From contig OU452239.1 of NCBI GenBank assembly GCA_911728455.2, positions 1,657,800 to 1,721,799 on the forward strand: a stretch of 64,000 nucleotides of DNA, written 5' to 3'. The translations under genes were made by a program, and so were the position numbers. Positions 42,057 to 53,760 of this stretch are shown piece by piece. The notes beneath the pieces are model-generated. The model made no database searches and had not been told where the DNA came from. It was given only the letters and a program-made list of their open reading frames with translations. Every line of letters begins with the position of its first letter. The stretch's first letter is position 1. This DNA is from Marthasterias glacialis (lineage: Eukaryota > Echinodermata > Asteroidea > Forcipulatida > Asteriidae).

Positions 42057-42163
42057 TAGATGTTAATTTTTGCATCGGGTATAAAGAATATTATTTGTGT
42101 TTTTTACCCATACACCGATGTGTGCTCAGCACTGTATACTCAGTTCTTTCCCGAGTCCTGAAA
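42057..42163 (-). repeat. Second copy of the SINE D 3' body
   Basis: About 107 bases nearly identical to 41815-41922, including AAGAATATTATTTGTGTTTTT, CCCATACACCGATGTGTGCT and CTTTCCCGAGTCCTG. It lies upstream of the tRNA-like head in SINE orientation. Confidence 0.85.
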
Positions 42164-42334
42164 AAAAAAATGATAATAATCTTATTTAAAAAAAAAAAAA
42201 TTATTGTGTCACTTCCTAGAAAATTGTTCTATTAAGGTTTTTGGGAGGAACACAAGAAAAGTTTCTTAGAATAAGATTTTTTCAAAAATACCATTTTTAG
42301 CAGTGTACACGTGTGCACAAGTTGTGCACAATGC

Positions 42335-42501
42335 ATGTACGTACATAGATACAAGGACTTGTTGTACGTACATAGATACAAGGACTTGTTGTACGTACAT
42401 AGATACAAGGACTTGTTGTACGTACATAGATAAAATGACTTGTTGTACGTACATAGATACAAGGACTTGTTGTACGTACATAGATACAAGGACTTGTTGT
42501 A
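42335..42501. repeat. 27-bp minisatellite, six units
   Basis: Unit GTACGTACATAGATACAAGG-ACTTGTT with one variant (AAAATGACTTG). Open on both strands because 27 is a multiple of three. Each unit carries the palindrome GTACGTAC. Confidence 0.93.
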
Positions 42502-42820
42502 ACTGAGCAGTCACGTCAGATCATGGACAGCAGAGCCCTTGGGTGCATCCCATACATGCCATAGCACACCGTGCAATAAATATTCAAAAATACTTAAAAC
42601 AATATTTAGAAGTCTCTCAGTTTTTTTCAAATAAAAAGAAAAATATTCATTCCACCCTCTGGTCAATTTGGCATGGGTAGTCCCAAGGCCCGTCCAGTTA
42701 TTCTCCGTCCAAGTAAAAACACCCCTACACGTGTATACATTTCAAAACATCCGAGCGTCAATCTTGAAAAATGGCCCTACACCTATGAGCAAATAGGACC
42801 ATTTTTTTCAGGGCCCAGGG

Positions 42821-42973
42821 GTGGATTTCACAAAACTTGTCCAAACTTAGTCGACTAGTCCTAACTTATGACTAGTCCTAACTTATGACTAGTCCTAACC
42901 TATGACAAGTCCTATCAGTTAGGACTAGTTACTCATCCTAACTCGACATAAGACTAGTCTTGTGAAATCCACA
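42821..42973. mobile_element. GTGGATTTCA-type MITE
   Basis: Ends GTGGATTTCACAAAAC and GTCTTGTGAAATCCAC are inverted. Inside are three tandem copies of GACTAGTCCTAACTTAT. Related to 7118-7244 and 47575-47684. Confidence 0.87.
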
Positions 42974-42975
42974 CC

Positions 42976-43124
42976 GGAGGTCGATTTCACAAAGAGATAA
43001 GATTGATTTTAAGTGCAAATCAATCTTAATTGCTAAGCAAAGTGGGATGTCACAATACAAATCACCTTGGTAATGCTGACAATTCATCTTAAGATGCATT
43101 TTAATGCTTTGTGAAATCGACCCC
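42976..43124. mobile_element. Related MITE (GTCGATTTCACAAAG ends), adjacent
   Basis: GGTCGATTTCACAAAG at the left and CTTTGTGAAATCGACCCC at the right form a 16-base inverted repeat, with AAGATTGATTTTAAGTGCA and its near inverse inside. It follows the previous element by two bases. Confidence 0.87.
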
Positions 43125-43894
43125 AGGTCATCCAAAATACCTCAAGTTAGAAGCTAACAACCCCCAGGTCACAATTGTGCAAAGTTTTTACAATGTACCC
43201 GTTATTATTTGGCTCTCAAATCTTTCTAATATGGAATACTTTGACGACCTACAAAATATTCATGAGGCGACAGACTATTTCTCTGGATTTCGTGGGATGC
43301 ACCCCCAGGCCACACAGGTTCATGGTTATCCATGCTCAATGGTCATCGGAAGCCACTCATTTGAAACTTAATGATACCAATAGCTGGATAATGTTGATAA
43401 ACATTGCTCCTTGATGTGGGTTATGTGTCAATCAGAAATCAGAACCGGGTAGTTTGCTTCCTGCAGTGAGCATGGCTAAAGTTTCAAGAAAATCTCCACT
43501 AGGCACACATTTCATTGATTAATTCTGGATGTGAAGCTAAGAAAGTGAACTTAATCACTAAACTAGCCAAGAACCCCACAGAGAGAAGACAAGGATGGAA
43601 GTTTCAGTTTAACGCTCAATTCAAACGTCGCGCTCTTGCTGTGTCGAATTCAAGTATTAACTTTTTTCTGATTCAGATTTTTCTGCATGAGCCATTTGAA
43701 ACCACTTTTGGAATTCGGGGCAGCAGAGGCTTAGCTCGACCATGTCTCGACAGGTTCTGCCATGCTATTGGCAAAGTTCGACAGATGCACGACATTTGAA
43801 ACCACTGCCGCGCCAATGCCGCGCCAATGCCGCGCCAATGCCAAACTCAAATGTTTTAAATTTGTCACGGCAAGAGCGCGACATTTGAAACGGG

Positions 43895-44047
43895 CCTTAG
43901 ATGTGGGAGGAAAACCCCAGAGATTTGTTTCCAGGGGAAACTCACACAGTCAGTTACAGGCTGAAAACCCAATCCACATAGTGCCGCCTGCGGGATTCGA
44001 ACCAGGGCCCTTGAGGTTGAAGGCAAGGAAGGATAACACTGCGCCAA
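43895..44047 (-). mobile_element. SINE family A copy
   Basis: Minus strand: B-box GGTTCGAATCCCGC, then GCACTATGTGGATTGGGTTTT, and GGGGTTTTCCTCCCACATC. The A-box side (GTTGGCGCAGTG) is recognisable. Confidence 0.83.
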
Positions 44048-44411
44048 CTTGACTTGTAGCTCTTAACTTAAACTGGACCAGAAATATCTGGGACAAAACT
44101 GAAATTATTCATTCTTTTAAACAATATTTGCTAGCATGACGGATGTTTTTTAAATGTTTCACTGGTGTGCAATGATGAAGAACGAAAATCCAATAGCTTA
44201 GTGGGAACCAGCTGTATCTGTACTCTTGTCTCATCAATGTTCTTCAAATTTTCAATTTCGCAAAAGCAGTCAAGTGTGAGAAGATAAAAATAAATATTTG
44301 CGCTCTTAAATATCGGTTGTAAGTTGAGTCTTTAATTATCTATTGCACAACAAATGTACTTGTGGATATACATGTTTTTATTGGATGGTTTTATTTTGTT
44401 GTTTATTGCAG

Positions 44412-44532
44412 AGTGACTGGTGCCGAAGTTTACTTAATCTGATCTTAAGGGTGTTTGGGGAAGGACTATGATGGCTGTGTTCAGGTGGTGCTAGCCTACA
44501 GGCTGGAGAGGAGACTAACTCATTTCATGTAT
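44412..44532 (+). other. Candidate non-coding exon
   Basis: A T-rich tract ending TTTATTGCAG (acceptor at 44411) and a donor TAT|GTAAGT (44533) bound 121 bases. All three frames contain stops, so it could only be an untranslated exon. It may be a chance pairing. Confidence 0.2.
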
Positions 44533-45216
44533 GTAAGTACGCAAGAGTTTAAATTTAAAAACACTGATCTTAGTTAAAAACAGTGATTCAATCAGATTAA
44601 GATCGCATGGCATTGGTCTGGCATCTTAGTTAAACACCAGTGCATCTAATAAGCAAAATTTTGCCAATTAGGGCCTTTGGTGCAATAAGTAACTAATGAT
44701 CTCACTGCAAAGAAAATTTACTGTCAATATAAAACAAAGTCCCACCATTATCGTTACATTGCTCGTTAATGGTGTTGTAACTCAAGTTTTTCGAGAGGAA
44801 CAGTGCTCCGGCAGGACTAGGTCGATTAACTAGCTAGTCTAACCACATGGCGTTTGGCTGACATCTAGATTGACTATGGTTAAGTCTAGTCGACTCTCGT
44901 CACCCACCTAAACTTGCTCCTAGTTGGGCATCCCAAGCAGTCTTGGTTGCTCATAGTTATATTCAATTGAAGGAGGCTGTCAACAGAGGGCGCTCTCCAT
45001 GGCTATTGCAATTTTCCTCAGTTAATGGGTCTTTTTGGTGCTATTTGTAGACAATTTTCCCCCTACAACTGTTAGATTTAAAAGTGAGTTCACAAACTTA
45101 ACCTTTTGGTGCATGTACTTGGTTCTCGTAAGGAGACGGCAGTGTTTCTTTAAAAAGGCAGGGAAGTAGAGGCACCTGATATATCTATATCTATTAAATA
45201 TCTACATGTATTTAAA

Positions 45217-45275
45217 CATTTAAAGGGGCATCAAGGCCAGGGGCGATTGCCTCCATTGTATCCATGAAATTGGCC
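45217..45275 (-). repeat. Family K fragment
   Basis: GGGGCATCAAGGCCAGGGGC-GATTGCCTCC and CATGAAATTGGCCTG, the inverse of the K left end. Confidence 0.6.
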
Positions 45276-45656
45276 TGTGAATGTGCAAGGTGAGAGCCCC
45301 TTTAAGTTGGCTCTTCCAGTCTTGTTTATATTATCACCTCACTGGTGTTTGTTTTATACAACCTCTTCAATAGCCTCAGGAATCCACCAAGTCACCCCTC
45401 TTTCATCCCCCTATTCCATACCAAATGGTATCTGCCCTGTCCTTGGGGACGTGCATTCTGGCATGCTGGCTCGGACCACTTTCATTATATGAGAGGGGCA
45501 TTTGGTGTGATTTTGTTTTCAAGCTGTGCTCAAAATATTGTTTCAGTAGATGGTAATGGGGTGTCAACATGAGCAGTACAGTGCAGTACAGTGAGGTGTT
45601 AAAATTGACCTGAAATGTACTTTGTATGCATGGTAATGGGAGACGTTTGAGGACAC

Positions 45657-45764
45657 TAGAGGGCAGCAGACTTACCAGGTATATCCATTGTTCTCGGAAA
45701 TATGCTCATAACTATGTAAACAATGACAATTTACCTGGTACATTTAAGTCTGCTGCCATCTATT
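45657..45764. mobile_element. Short hairpin element (MITE-like)
   Basis: TAGAGGGCAGCAGACTTACC-AGGTA at the left pairs with TACCTGGTACATTTAAGTCT-GCTGCCATCTA at the right; the right arm has a six-base insertion. About 108 bp. Confidence 0.75.
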
Positions 45765-46859
45765 GTTCCAAAGTCTCGCATTGGCATTATGCGCATAAAC
45801 TGGCTTGTCACAGAAAATATTGCGCAGCAGAAATGGTTACGAGCGAAATAAAAAGCAATTTACATTTGTGTGACTGGTGCCCTGCCAACGTTCTGCTTTT
45901 TAAAGCTGGGTCCTGGAGCCAGTTTTATAATAACCTGTAAGCAAGCAGACTGGGTTCTGCTTATGGGCGTTTTTCTTAGCACAGATTGGGGGCATTCTTA
46001 GCACAGTGTCTATGCACAGAGCAAGGACCAGAACCAAGAGTAACAAACTTGGCAACAGTGACTTGAGAAAAGACTAGCATTTCAATCAGCCAAAACACAA
46101 TTTCCACATTCCTCAGTGTTGAGACATTTAACTATTTCACATGGGGAGTGGTGTGTATACCAGTTCAAACAAGACAAAAAGGCGTTAGCAGCGGCTTGAG
46201 AGAAGACCAGTCAATTCAATGATTCAATCAACCTACACATATTAATGCACCACTCACTTTCCCATGTGTCATGGGAACACAGTGGTAAGAACAATGCATA
46301 TCGACTGCCACTGGCAGAAATGAAATATGTACAGGGATGACCTAACTTGACCCTCCTTTGATGGAATTGACCCCTGACCCTTTTGGGCTATTCCATTTTG
46401 ACAAACTTTTGGGGGGGAGTGCACTTCAGGAGGGAGAGTTGTTTGCAGGCATTGTTTGTGCTTGAGTTGTTTGTTGTGGAGAGGTAATTGTTTTAACTTC
46501 TGGATGGAATTGGAAGCAGTGTGCAAAGGTTAACTCAGTTTGGTCGGAATGTTTCCCCGTATTTGTGTCTGCTGCTGACTGATAACAATTTATTCCAGTG
46601 GACTTTTTCGGCCGTTTTGTGCTTATTGCTGACAGATGGGCATATTTGGTCCGTGATTTGCCAGTTCTACAGATGCTAATAAAATTATTGAACTGAAACA
46701 GACACAAGTTTCTCAACAGTTTGAATTTATTTTTGACTGGCAGAAGCATTGATAAGTACTTGAGTTTGATTGCTCCATATTTTGGCAGTTCTGTAAATAA
46801 GATATTATTAGAACGACGTTAATGAAACCAAAGAACCCTCAACAGTGCGTAGCACTGTG

Positions 46860-47040
46860 ACCTGTAGGCCTGAAGATACCTGTGTAGAGAAGATGATGAA
46901 GAAATGTCAGTTTTAGATGTGGGAGGAAAACCTCAACTGCGGGAAACCCACAGAATCAGGTAGGGACTGAAAATGCGATCCACATGCAAGGCTCTGGTCC
47001 GAGGCAGGATTGGAACCAGGGTCCACAGAGCTGAAGTGAA
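46860..47040 (-). mobile_element. SINE family A copy
   Basis: Inverse of 26137-26365: GGCCTGAAGATACCTGTG, GATGTGGGAGGAAAACC, CAGGTAGGGACTGAAAATG, GATCCACATGCAAGGCTC and a degraded B-box (GGATTGGAACCAGGGTCCAC). Confidence 0.85.
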
Positions 47041-47199
47041 ATAATAATCATAATAGTAGTGGCGGGTCAAATCCGTCGCTCAGTGATGCTCATGGCACTC
47101 CAACATTATTACCCCTGGTCACTGAGCGTTTCATTTCTTAAACCATCTCAGCTCCCTGGGGAGTATACAGCCTGCGCTGTCAAGTATGTAGCACACCAA

Positions 47200-47388
47200 G
47201 CTAAATCAATCACAAGAACCATCTCTGCCCTCACGGGTACCCATTTACCCCTGGGTGAAGAGAAGCAATTATAGTTAAGTGTCTTGATCAAGGACACCAA
47301 GTGTCATGACCAGGATTCGAACCCTCACCCTGATGACTTAGCCACCAGAACTGATGCACTAGACAGCTCAGCCAGGACACACCAGGCA
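47200..47388 (-). mobile_element. SINE family C copy
   Basis: GGGTGAAGAGAAGCAATTA, AGTTAAGTGTCTTGATCAAG and GATTCGAACCCTCACCCTGA (B-box inverse), ending near GCTCAGCCAGGACACACC, the degraded head. Confidence 0.8.
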
Positions 47389-47574
47389 GGGGATGAATTC
47401 ACAAGGCCAGCCTGTTCCCCTAAGTTACAGAAAATGACCACAAGATTGGCATTGAGTTTTCGGAGTGGGTTTTTGTTACTCAAATAAATTAAAATTGGCA
47501 CTTGTTAATTAAACAAAATATCAACATACATTTTACAGTCTAGCAAGTTGATGAAACCATTTAGTGAACCAGTT

Positions 47575-47684
47575 GTGGATTTCGCAAAGCACTAGGACTA
47601 GTCTTATCTCGAGTTGGGACGAGTTACAAGTCCTAACTTATGGGACTAGTCCTAAGTAAGGACTAGTTTTGTGAAATCCACCCC
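47575..47684. mobile_element. GTGGATTTCG-type MITE
   Basis: GTGGATTTCGCAAAGCACTA and TTTTGTGAAATCCACCCC ends. Shares CACTAGGACTAGTCTTATCTC with 7118-7244. Confidence 0.87.
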
Positions 47685-47739
47685 AGATTTCAGAATTCTA
47701 TAGTGGATGGGCAATGAAATGGGAGTATAAACTCTCAAT

Positions 47740-47985
47740 GCAAAAGAGTGAAAAACCACTCATTTTGGCCACCATACCACTCTTGGAAGGAGCCATATGA
47801 CAGACAACTCTTATTATATATAGTAAATACGGGTATTTTCAACTTGAATCAGAGTGAAGTTTGCTCCAATTTCACTCAAAGAGTTTGATGCAGTTAGTTT
47901 CACTCTAAAAAAAAAAAACCAAACTGACACCACTCGGGCGAGAGAGTGAAATTTCACTCTTTCACTTTTAAAGTGTTGAATACAT
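47740..47985 (+). repeat. Family E repeat
   Basis: GAGTGAAAAACCACTC, CTTGAATCAGAGTGAAGTTTG, CCAATTTCACTCAAAGAG, CACCACTCGGGCGAGAGAGT and TTCACTCTTTCACTTTTAA. Confidence 0.83.
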
Positions 47986-49010
47986 GTAGCCACAGTGCAA
48001 ACTGTAACTGTTTGACCCAGGCGAAGGGACCTCAAGTTGAATTTTGCAAGCCGTTGAATTGACAGCACCATTCTAAAAATAATATATCATTTAGGATTGT
48101 CAACACAAATCGTAATTTCAGGCAGGTGCCGCATTCCTATCCCATAACACACCGGGGGAGCTGGTCATTAATCTTGAAATTGCGTCCACGACACCCTCAG
48201 TGTCATAACTTTATCACGTTGGAAAAATATCCGCCATAGTCGAGAAAGCAGAAAAAGATAATAAAGAAGTCATTAACATTGACATGCTCAGGTGTGCCTT
48301 GGCAATTCCTTACCTGATGGTATTATAAACAATTTTTTTTCATTGGGGGGGGGGGGTGGGGGTTGGGGAGGTGAAGTAAGGGGCGGAAGTACAGACATGC
48401 CAGTCAAAATTTACTCAGGGTGCAGTTTTTTCCCGATGAGGGAATTCATTTGGCCACAACTCTGCCATCTAAGGAAACCGCTGTCCTTTTTTATGGTTAA
48501 AACATATTTTATCAGAAGTGCCTCTCGAGGTTTTTTTTTCTCTTCTTCTCCCATACCCTTAATCTTATTCACGTTAAATCCACATCGGAAGCTGGGGACT
48601 CAAATATTATGGCTTGCCTTGACCTCTGGGGTCAGTGCTGAGGTCGCCAGATGAATTGCTTTGATTTATGGCGATGTACCGTGGAGATTTCTCCACTACA
48701 AATGACAGATGTGCAACTTTTTATTCAAATTACAATTACATACTACGTAAATACTGGTATCAAATGCAAACTGATCCCCCCTCCTTTTACCACATCCCTC
48801 TAGTTCCGTACCCTGATCATTAGTGTATTTCTTTTACCCGCATCAAGTCTGTCCTACCACCATGCTTTAAAGTTGTATTGCCCAGTCTTTTGGCCAAAAG
48901 ATCAACAATTTTGGAACATTTTCTGTGAACAACTTATGCATTTGAGGATCCCAATGTCTCATGACAAGAAAAACATCTTGCAAAAGAAAAATGAGCCAAC
49001 CATTGAAACA

Positions 49011-49172
49011 CTAATCCGAGCGGCACATTCATGGCTGCTGAATGCACGTGCCTTATGACAATAGCACGTCAGCATGGAGGATTACAGTGCCTGTGCGTCG
49101 ACGCACGCATGCGGCAGCCAGAGCTGTGGTGGTGTAAACACCCATGAACGAGCTGCTCCGATTAGTCTATAG
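49011..49172. mobile_element. CpG-rich MITE related to 1914-2121
   Basis: CTAATCCGAGCGGCACATTC-ATGG at the left pairs with CCATGAACGAGCTGCTCCGA-TTAG at the right. GGTGGTGTAAAC and the GCACGTCAGC motif are shared with the NDUFS2 intron 8 copy. Confidence 0.85.
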
Positions 49173-49641
49173 ACCGATCCATTAAGCCCTGCCTACTAAC
49201 ATATTGACCAATCACAGCCTTGACAACACTGCTGAAAGTCTGACATGTCGGACACATTAAAAATTTCATTAGAAAATTAAACACACCGCCGCTATTGTTC
49301 TGACACACAACAGCACACACAACTGTACTTACTTTTGTTTTGTTTAAATTTTTTCTTAAGTTCTGTCGGTGCAAATCCCACAGCAGTGGTTCCTGTACAG
49401 TTGTGTAAAAGTGGTTTAACAGTGGTCCTTTCTGTATTGTTCTTTGGACTCAAGGCACTCCTCAAAAGGCCTCGAAACTGAATGATTAATCCATACTGTT
49501 CACGAAAACCATGTACGTGTGTGTATCAGATACGTGTGTGTGGCCCGCAACCGAACTACCGCCGCGATCTTTGCGAGAAAGTCACGCCATGTGATGTTGC
49601 TAGGCAGTTGCTAATGTAGGCGGGGCTTAATGGATTGGTCT
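49170..49641 (+). mobile_element. Complete TIR element (AGACCGATCCATTAAGC family)
   Basis: The left AGACCGATCCATTAAGCCCT-GCCTACTAACA pairs with the right GCTAATGTAGGCGGGGCTTA-ATGGATTGGTCT. Length 472 bp, no transposase frame. Truncated relatives lie at 12498-12916 and 55570-55808. Confidence 0.9.
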
Positions 49642-50009
49642 TGAGGTGTCTCGGTTTGTGGTTTTGAAGCAGGTGCTTTGGAACACGGCTTTAAAATGGA
49701 GGGCAAAGCTTGGACTAAAATGTAGGACAGAGGTGAGCCTAGTTTGGTACTGTTTCTAAAATAAGTAACTCCTCAGCAGACCAGGAACTTAGAAAGACAC
49801 TGTTGATAATAATAATGCCAAAGACTGATATAGGGAACATGTCTACCAACATTTAGGTACTCAAGATGCTTATTGTATTGTTATTTTTTAAGACAGGGTT
49901 TCAATTTTTTTTAATTATGAGACCCATTTATGTAGCACCTTGCAAGGGTTTACAAGGTGCTGTATCGCATTCAGCAGCCACAGCCAGAAACACCTGGAAA
50001 AATCTCTTC

Positions 50010-50222
50010 TCTTAACGATAAGTGTACTGGGTTCTTTTACGTGCATTACACAACGCACGGGACCTACGGCTTTACATCCCATCTGAAGGACGAAGCAATA
50101 ATGGTCAAATGACTTGTTTACGAACAACGGTGTCAAGACTGGGACTTGAACCCACACTCTGCTGATCAGAAACACCAGAGCTTGAGTCCAGTGTGCTTGA
50201 CCGCTCGGCCACGACATGCCAC
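50010..50222 (-). mobile_element. SINE family C copy
   Basis: Minus strand: GGCATGTCGTGGCCGAGCGG, GGTTCAAGTCC B-box, then GTCAAGACACC and TGCTTCGTCCTTCAGATGGG, GATGTAAAGCCGTAGGTCCC. Close to 25130-25316. Confidence 0.87.
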
Positions 50223-50223
50223 T

Positions 50224-50340
50224 CTTCAGGCGTGCAAACTCTCAGCTAATCAGCAGTTTTTTCTTGTTTTTGTTGCCAGTGCTTTAAGAACTGGAGAACA
50301 CTGTAAAATGTTTTTATAAATGTGCTAGGCAGTTTCCTCT
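50224..50340 (+). mobile_element. Family H MITE, right end lost
   Basis: TCAGGCGTGCAAACTCTCAG-CTAATCAGCAGT, then GAGAACACTGTAAAATG and GGCAGTTTCCTCTT. No right GTTGCATGCCTG. Confidence 0.7.
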
Positions 50341-51239
50341 TCATCACCCCCAACCCCCAATTTTTTTTCTGCATGTCTTACTGTTTGGGGGCAATGAGTT
50401 CACTTTCATGCTTCGGTTTAAATCATGAAAATGGCCGCTTTAAAAACAGGGTCTCGGAGTTAAGTACATCTGGGTCAGGATTTTTTCCCTGGACATTTCA
50501 TCTAAAATGATTGATGCGAATGCTCACAATGGGCACCAAAAGGAAACGGGGGCCATGTCTAGCCAGCTCCCATGATTCAATATGGCATCTGTGATCATTA
50601 ATTACTCCTTTCTCTGATTGGACGTTTTGTCTCCGATGTGGCTGCCATGGCAGAAGTCTGGGACGTGACAGCATTTTGCTCTCCCGTCGTTCCTGTTTGC
50701 TCTCTGATAAAAGTTGTGTATTCATTTTCACGACCCAGCCTGAAGCCGATTTCAGGAAACCTTACTCAACTGCTTAAGTCCACTAATGCGCAGCATTCAT
50801 TGCGGAAGTTGCCCAACTTACACATTAAAATATGACGCAAGTGGCAGTTGGTTTAAGTTTCGTGAAATCGGCTGCTGGAATTTAATCTTTGAACAAAGGG
50901 GCAAGGCCATTTTTTTTCACTGGTGCAAAGGGGCACTTCCATTCACAGGGCTCATGCTTCACTATGTAGAGGGCAATGCAGTTGCCCGGGGGCGCTTTGG
51001 GGCAATTTGTTCATTTCCATGCTTCGAAAAATTAGAAGTCTCCAACGTAACCTATTGTATTTGATATCATCCCAATGCAAAGTTTGTTGACATCCAATTG
51101 ATAATATCACATTTAAAATAGATGTGTCTGCACATTTTTTGTTTGAGGAATTTTTCAGTTCATTCCTGAATTTCGATGATGCGGTTTCATTGAATTTGAC
51201 AATGTGACGAATGCAAATTTCCTGTGTGGAATCTACCGA

Positions 51240-51404
51240 CCCGGTACCCATTTTAACTCCTTGGTGGAGAGAAGCAATTATGGTAAAGTGCCTTGCTCAA
51301 GGACACAAGTGTCTCGACTGACCAGGCCAGGATTCGAACCCACATTCTGTAAATTACAGAACTTGAGCCCACCGCAATGGACCGCTCGGCCACGACACCC
51401 CACA
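51240..51404 (-). mobile_element. SINE family C copy
   Basis: GGAGAGAAGCAATTATGG, GTGCCTTGCTCAAGGACACA, GGATTCGAACCCACATTCTG (B-box inverse) and GACCGCTCGGCCACGACACC (A-box inverse). Confidence 0.87.
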
Positions 51405-51476
51405 ATCAAAATATACCTGTAATTGTAATTTCCTACATGGAGTAAACGTCCATTGAATTGATTTGAGCCTTAGCTC

Positions 51477-51675
51477 TACCGGGCAATCTCAGTGGTCTGG
51501 TGGTAAGACAGCTGCTCTTGAACGGCAAAGGTCCTCGGTTCGAATCTCAACCGAGTAATACGCCTGTGGCTTTTGTTTTTACAGGACTGAGGAAAATACT
51601 GTATTACATTGCTTACATTACATATCGATGAATGGGTAAACACAAATAGTATTATCAATCCCTGATGCAAGTTTA
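51477..51675 (+). mobile_element. SINE family D copy
   Basis: CGGGCAATCTCAGTGGTCTG-GTGGTAAGACA (A-box), GGTTCGAATCTC (B-box at 51538), then TTTTACAGGACTGAGGAAAA and a GATGAATGGGTAAACACAAA-TAGTATT 3' body matching 41812-42012. Confidence 0.83.
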
Positions 51676-52689
51676 ACCTTTGTTAAAAATGAAGTGACAT
51701 TGAAATTTGATATTTTCAAACTTTACTTCTTAATCAGTGCCCTCTGACTGAGGTCACCTTCAGAAATTCTGAAAATCCGAAACCAAAAACTGTCAAATTG
51801 TTGTGCAGATTGCAATCGCAGACTCCCAACACCGATCCTCAAGCCCCGCGTGAAACTCTATCCGATAATGATTGCAGTAATTAAAGAAGGAAAATATGTT
51901 GTGCTTAAGTTTCCCTTTTCACCCCACGATTGTTTTTTTTTTCTTTTCGTCTTGTCTTTCTTGTTGGATACTGTATACGCTAGAATTCTTGTTCACATCT
52001 GGGGATATGTTAATTGTCATTTCGGGGCATGGAATTTGATGGTTGATTGATAAATGGTTCAGGTTTATCCAGTTGGAGTTATTCGGTAAGGGACCTTTTT
52101 TTTTCTTTTTTTCTTTGCAAGTCAGGTGCAGGTAAATGACTTTTGCTTCGAGAAAACATGTCAGAGCGTAGTGCCATAAATCCAGAATGGAAATCCAATC
52201 TATGGGACCGGGGGTCGTTAGAACTGAAGTATGCGGGATTTTTTTGTAACGAAAATATAAACTACGGAGAATGTGGTTTAGGGTTTGCTCTGGTCGTCTG
52301 CTTGTAATTAAATGTTGGTTGGTTGCGATATGCTGGCTTATAAAGATGTCAGATATGAGAACTGAGAAGTGTTGTCAGGTGTTGATGTTCGGTAAAAAGT
52401 TCAGTGGGCTTCTTAAACTTGGCACTTTGGGAAAGTGTTGAAGCAGAAGTGGGTTACATTTTCCTTTGACGCCCCAGCTCAACACTGGCAAGAAGAAAAA
52501 CATAAAAGTTCACAGATTTACATATATACCTTACATGGTATAAAGATAATGCCGGTAGAAAACTTTCCTTGGAATATTGCTGCCTGAAGTGACATAAACT
52601 AATAAATGAAATAAGATCCAAAATCAGTTTCGGTCTCAGTGAGATGAAAACTCTGCCAATAGGAATGCGTACAAAAATGCTGAATGCAT

Positions 52690-52825
52690 TTTTACCGTTT
52701 TCCCGATAATGAAACAACAAAATGAGCTGACATTTTCACAGGTTGGTTTTATTATAAATATCTTGATTTGTGCAAAGAATGGAAGCATTTACAGTCAGTT
52801 TACCAATGTTGAGCTGGGGCTTTAA
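52690..52825. repeat. Duplicated ~135-bp segment, copy 1
   Basis: GAAACAACAAAATGAGCTGA-CATTTTCACAGG and then GGAAGCATTTACAGTCAGTT-TACCAATGTTGAGCTGGGGC. The second copy at 53318-53453 differs at only a few sites. Confidence 0.87.
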
Positions 52826-53317
52826 TGGGCCCATTAACTGTAATTATTTAATGCAATCCTTGGAAATGCACCTTTGTGTCCCATTTAACCTTGTTTTCAA
52901 CTTTCATTTTGCAGTTTTCAAGGGTAGGCTGGTGCCTTTTTGGTTTTTGTGTTAAATGCTAATTTCCATATTCATGAGGAAAAAAGTGATGTCATAGCAG
53001 ACAGAACCCTCAATGTTGCAGTTAGTTTATTCACAAGATGTTGAAAGAATTTAGGATATTTTGCTATCATAAACTTTCTATTCTTTAGTGAATCATTTTG
53101 TCAGTTCATGTCAGTTAGCCAATAAGCACACTTTTCTCACAAATGTGTACATTTTTGGATTCACAATTTCATGAATTTCAACAGAAAGCCACACTGTCTC
53201 CCTTAAATGACATCATGTCAACAGCGCCCTCAATTGTCCGGAAAAGCATGGACAATTTAAATCTGTAAAAAAGTGCACTTTTCAATGAAATTAACCAAAA
53301 AGGAATGTCAATCAGTT

Positions 53318-53453
53318 TTCATACACTTTTTCGCAAACGAAACAACGAAAATGAACTAACATTTTCCCAGGTTGGTTTTATTACATATCTTGATTTGTGC
53401 GAAGAATGGAAGCATTTACAGTCAGTTTACCAATGTTGAGCTGGGGCTTTAAA
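53318..53453. repeat. Duplicated ~135-bp segment, copy 2
   Basis: Same orientation as 52690-52825, about 630 bases downstream. The 3' part (GGAAGCATTTACAGTCAGTT onward) is unchanged. Confidence 0.87.
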
Positions 53454-53519
53454 CCAGTAGTCTTTTGTGTTTTAGATAAACAGTATATTCTTTGAAAATG
53501 ATCCAAGCTCCTCTTCTAA

Positions 53520-53760
53520 ATAGTGCCACGTCTTGGAAGACTAATCCCAGGCCAAGAGGGGAGAGAGATTGTCGCTTCCACGTAGGATCAACATCTCATA
53601 TTCCCACTCAGGAACATCTGTTATACGATCACCATCATAATCAAGTGACGTCTTAGGGAGAGTTTTTTCGGGATCTTCCCAGGGACTGTGATCGTTACTG
53701 GACGTCTGACGTCATCACTTTAAGGTTCCTGAAATGCAGCAGATGCTGGACTTTTGTAAT
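53520..53760. promoter_or_regulatory. Candidate regulatory segment with a CRE-type site
   Basis: A repeat-free segment with a perfect TGACGTCA (53707-53714) and a TGACGTC at 53646-53652, in a GC-richer context. TGACGTCA is the CREB/ATF consensus. Function is inference. Confidence 0.25.

Noticed and set aside
42335-42501. CRISPR-like array
   Set aside because: Direct tandem units without unique spacers, in eukaryotic DNA; a minisatellite.
42232-42514. Repeat frames with YLCTYNKSL or QQVLVSMYV units
   Set aside because: Result of the 27-bp minisatellite; open in several frames.
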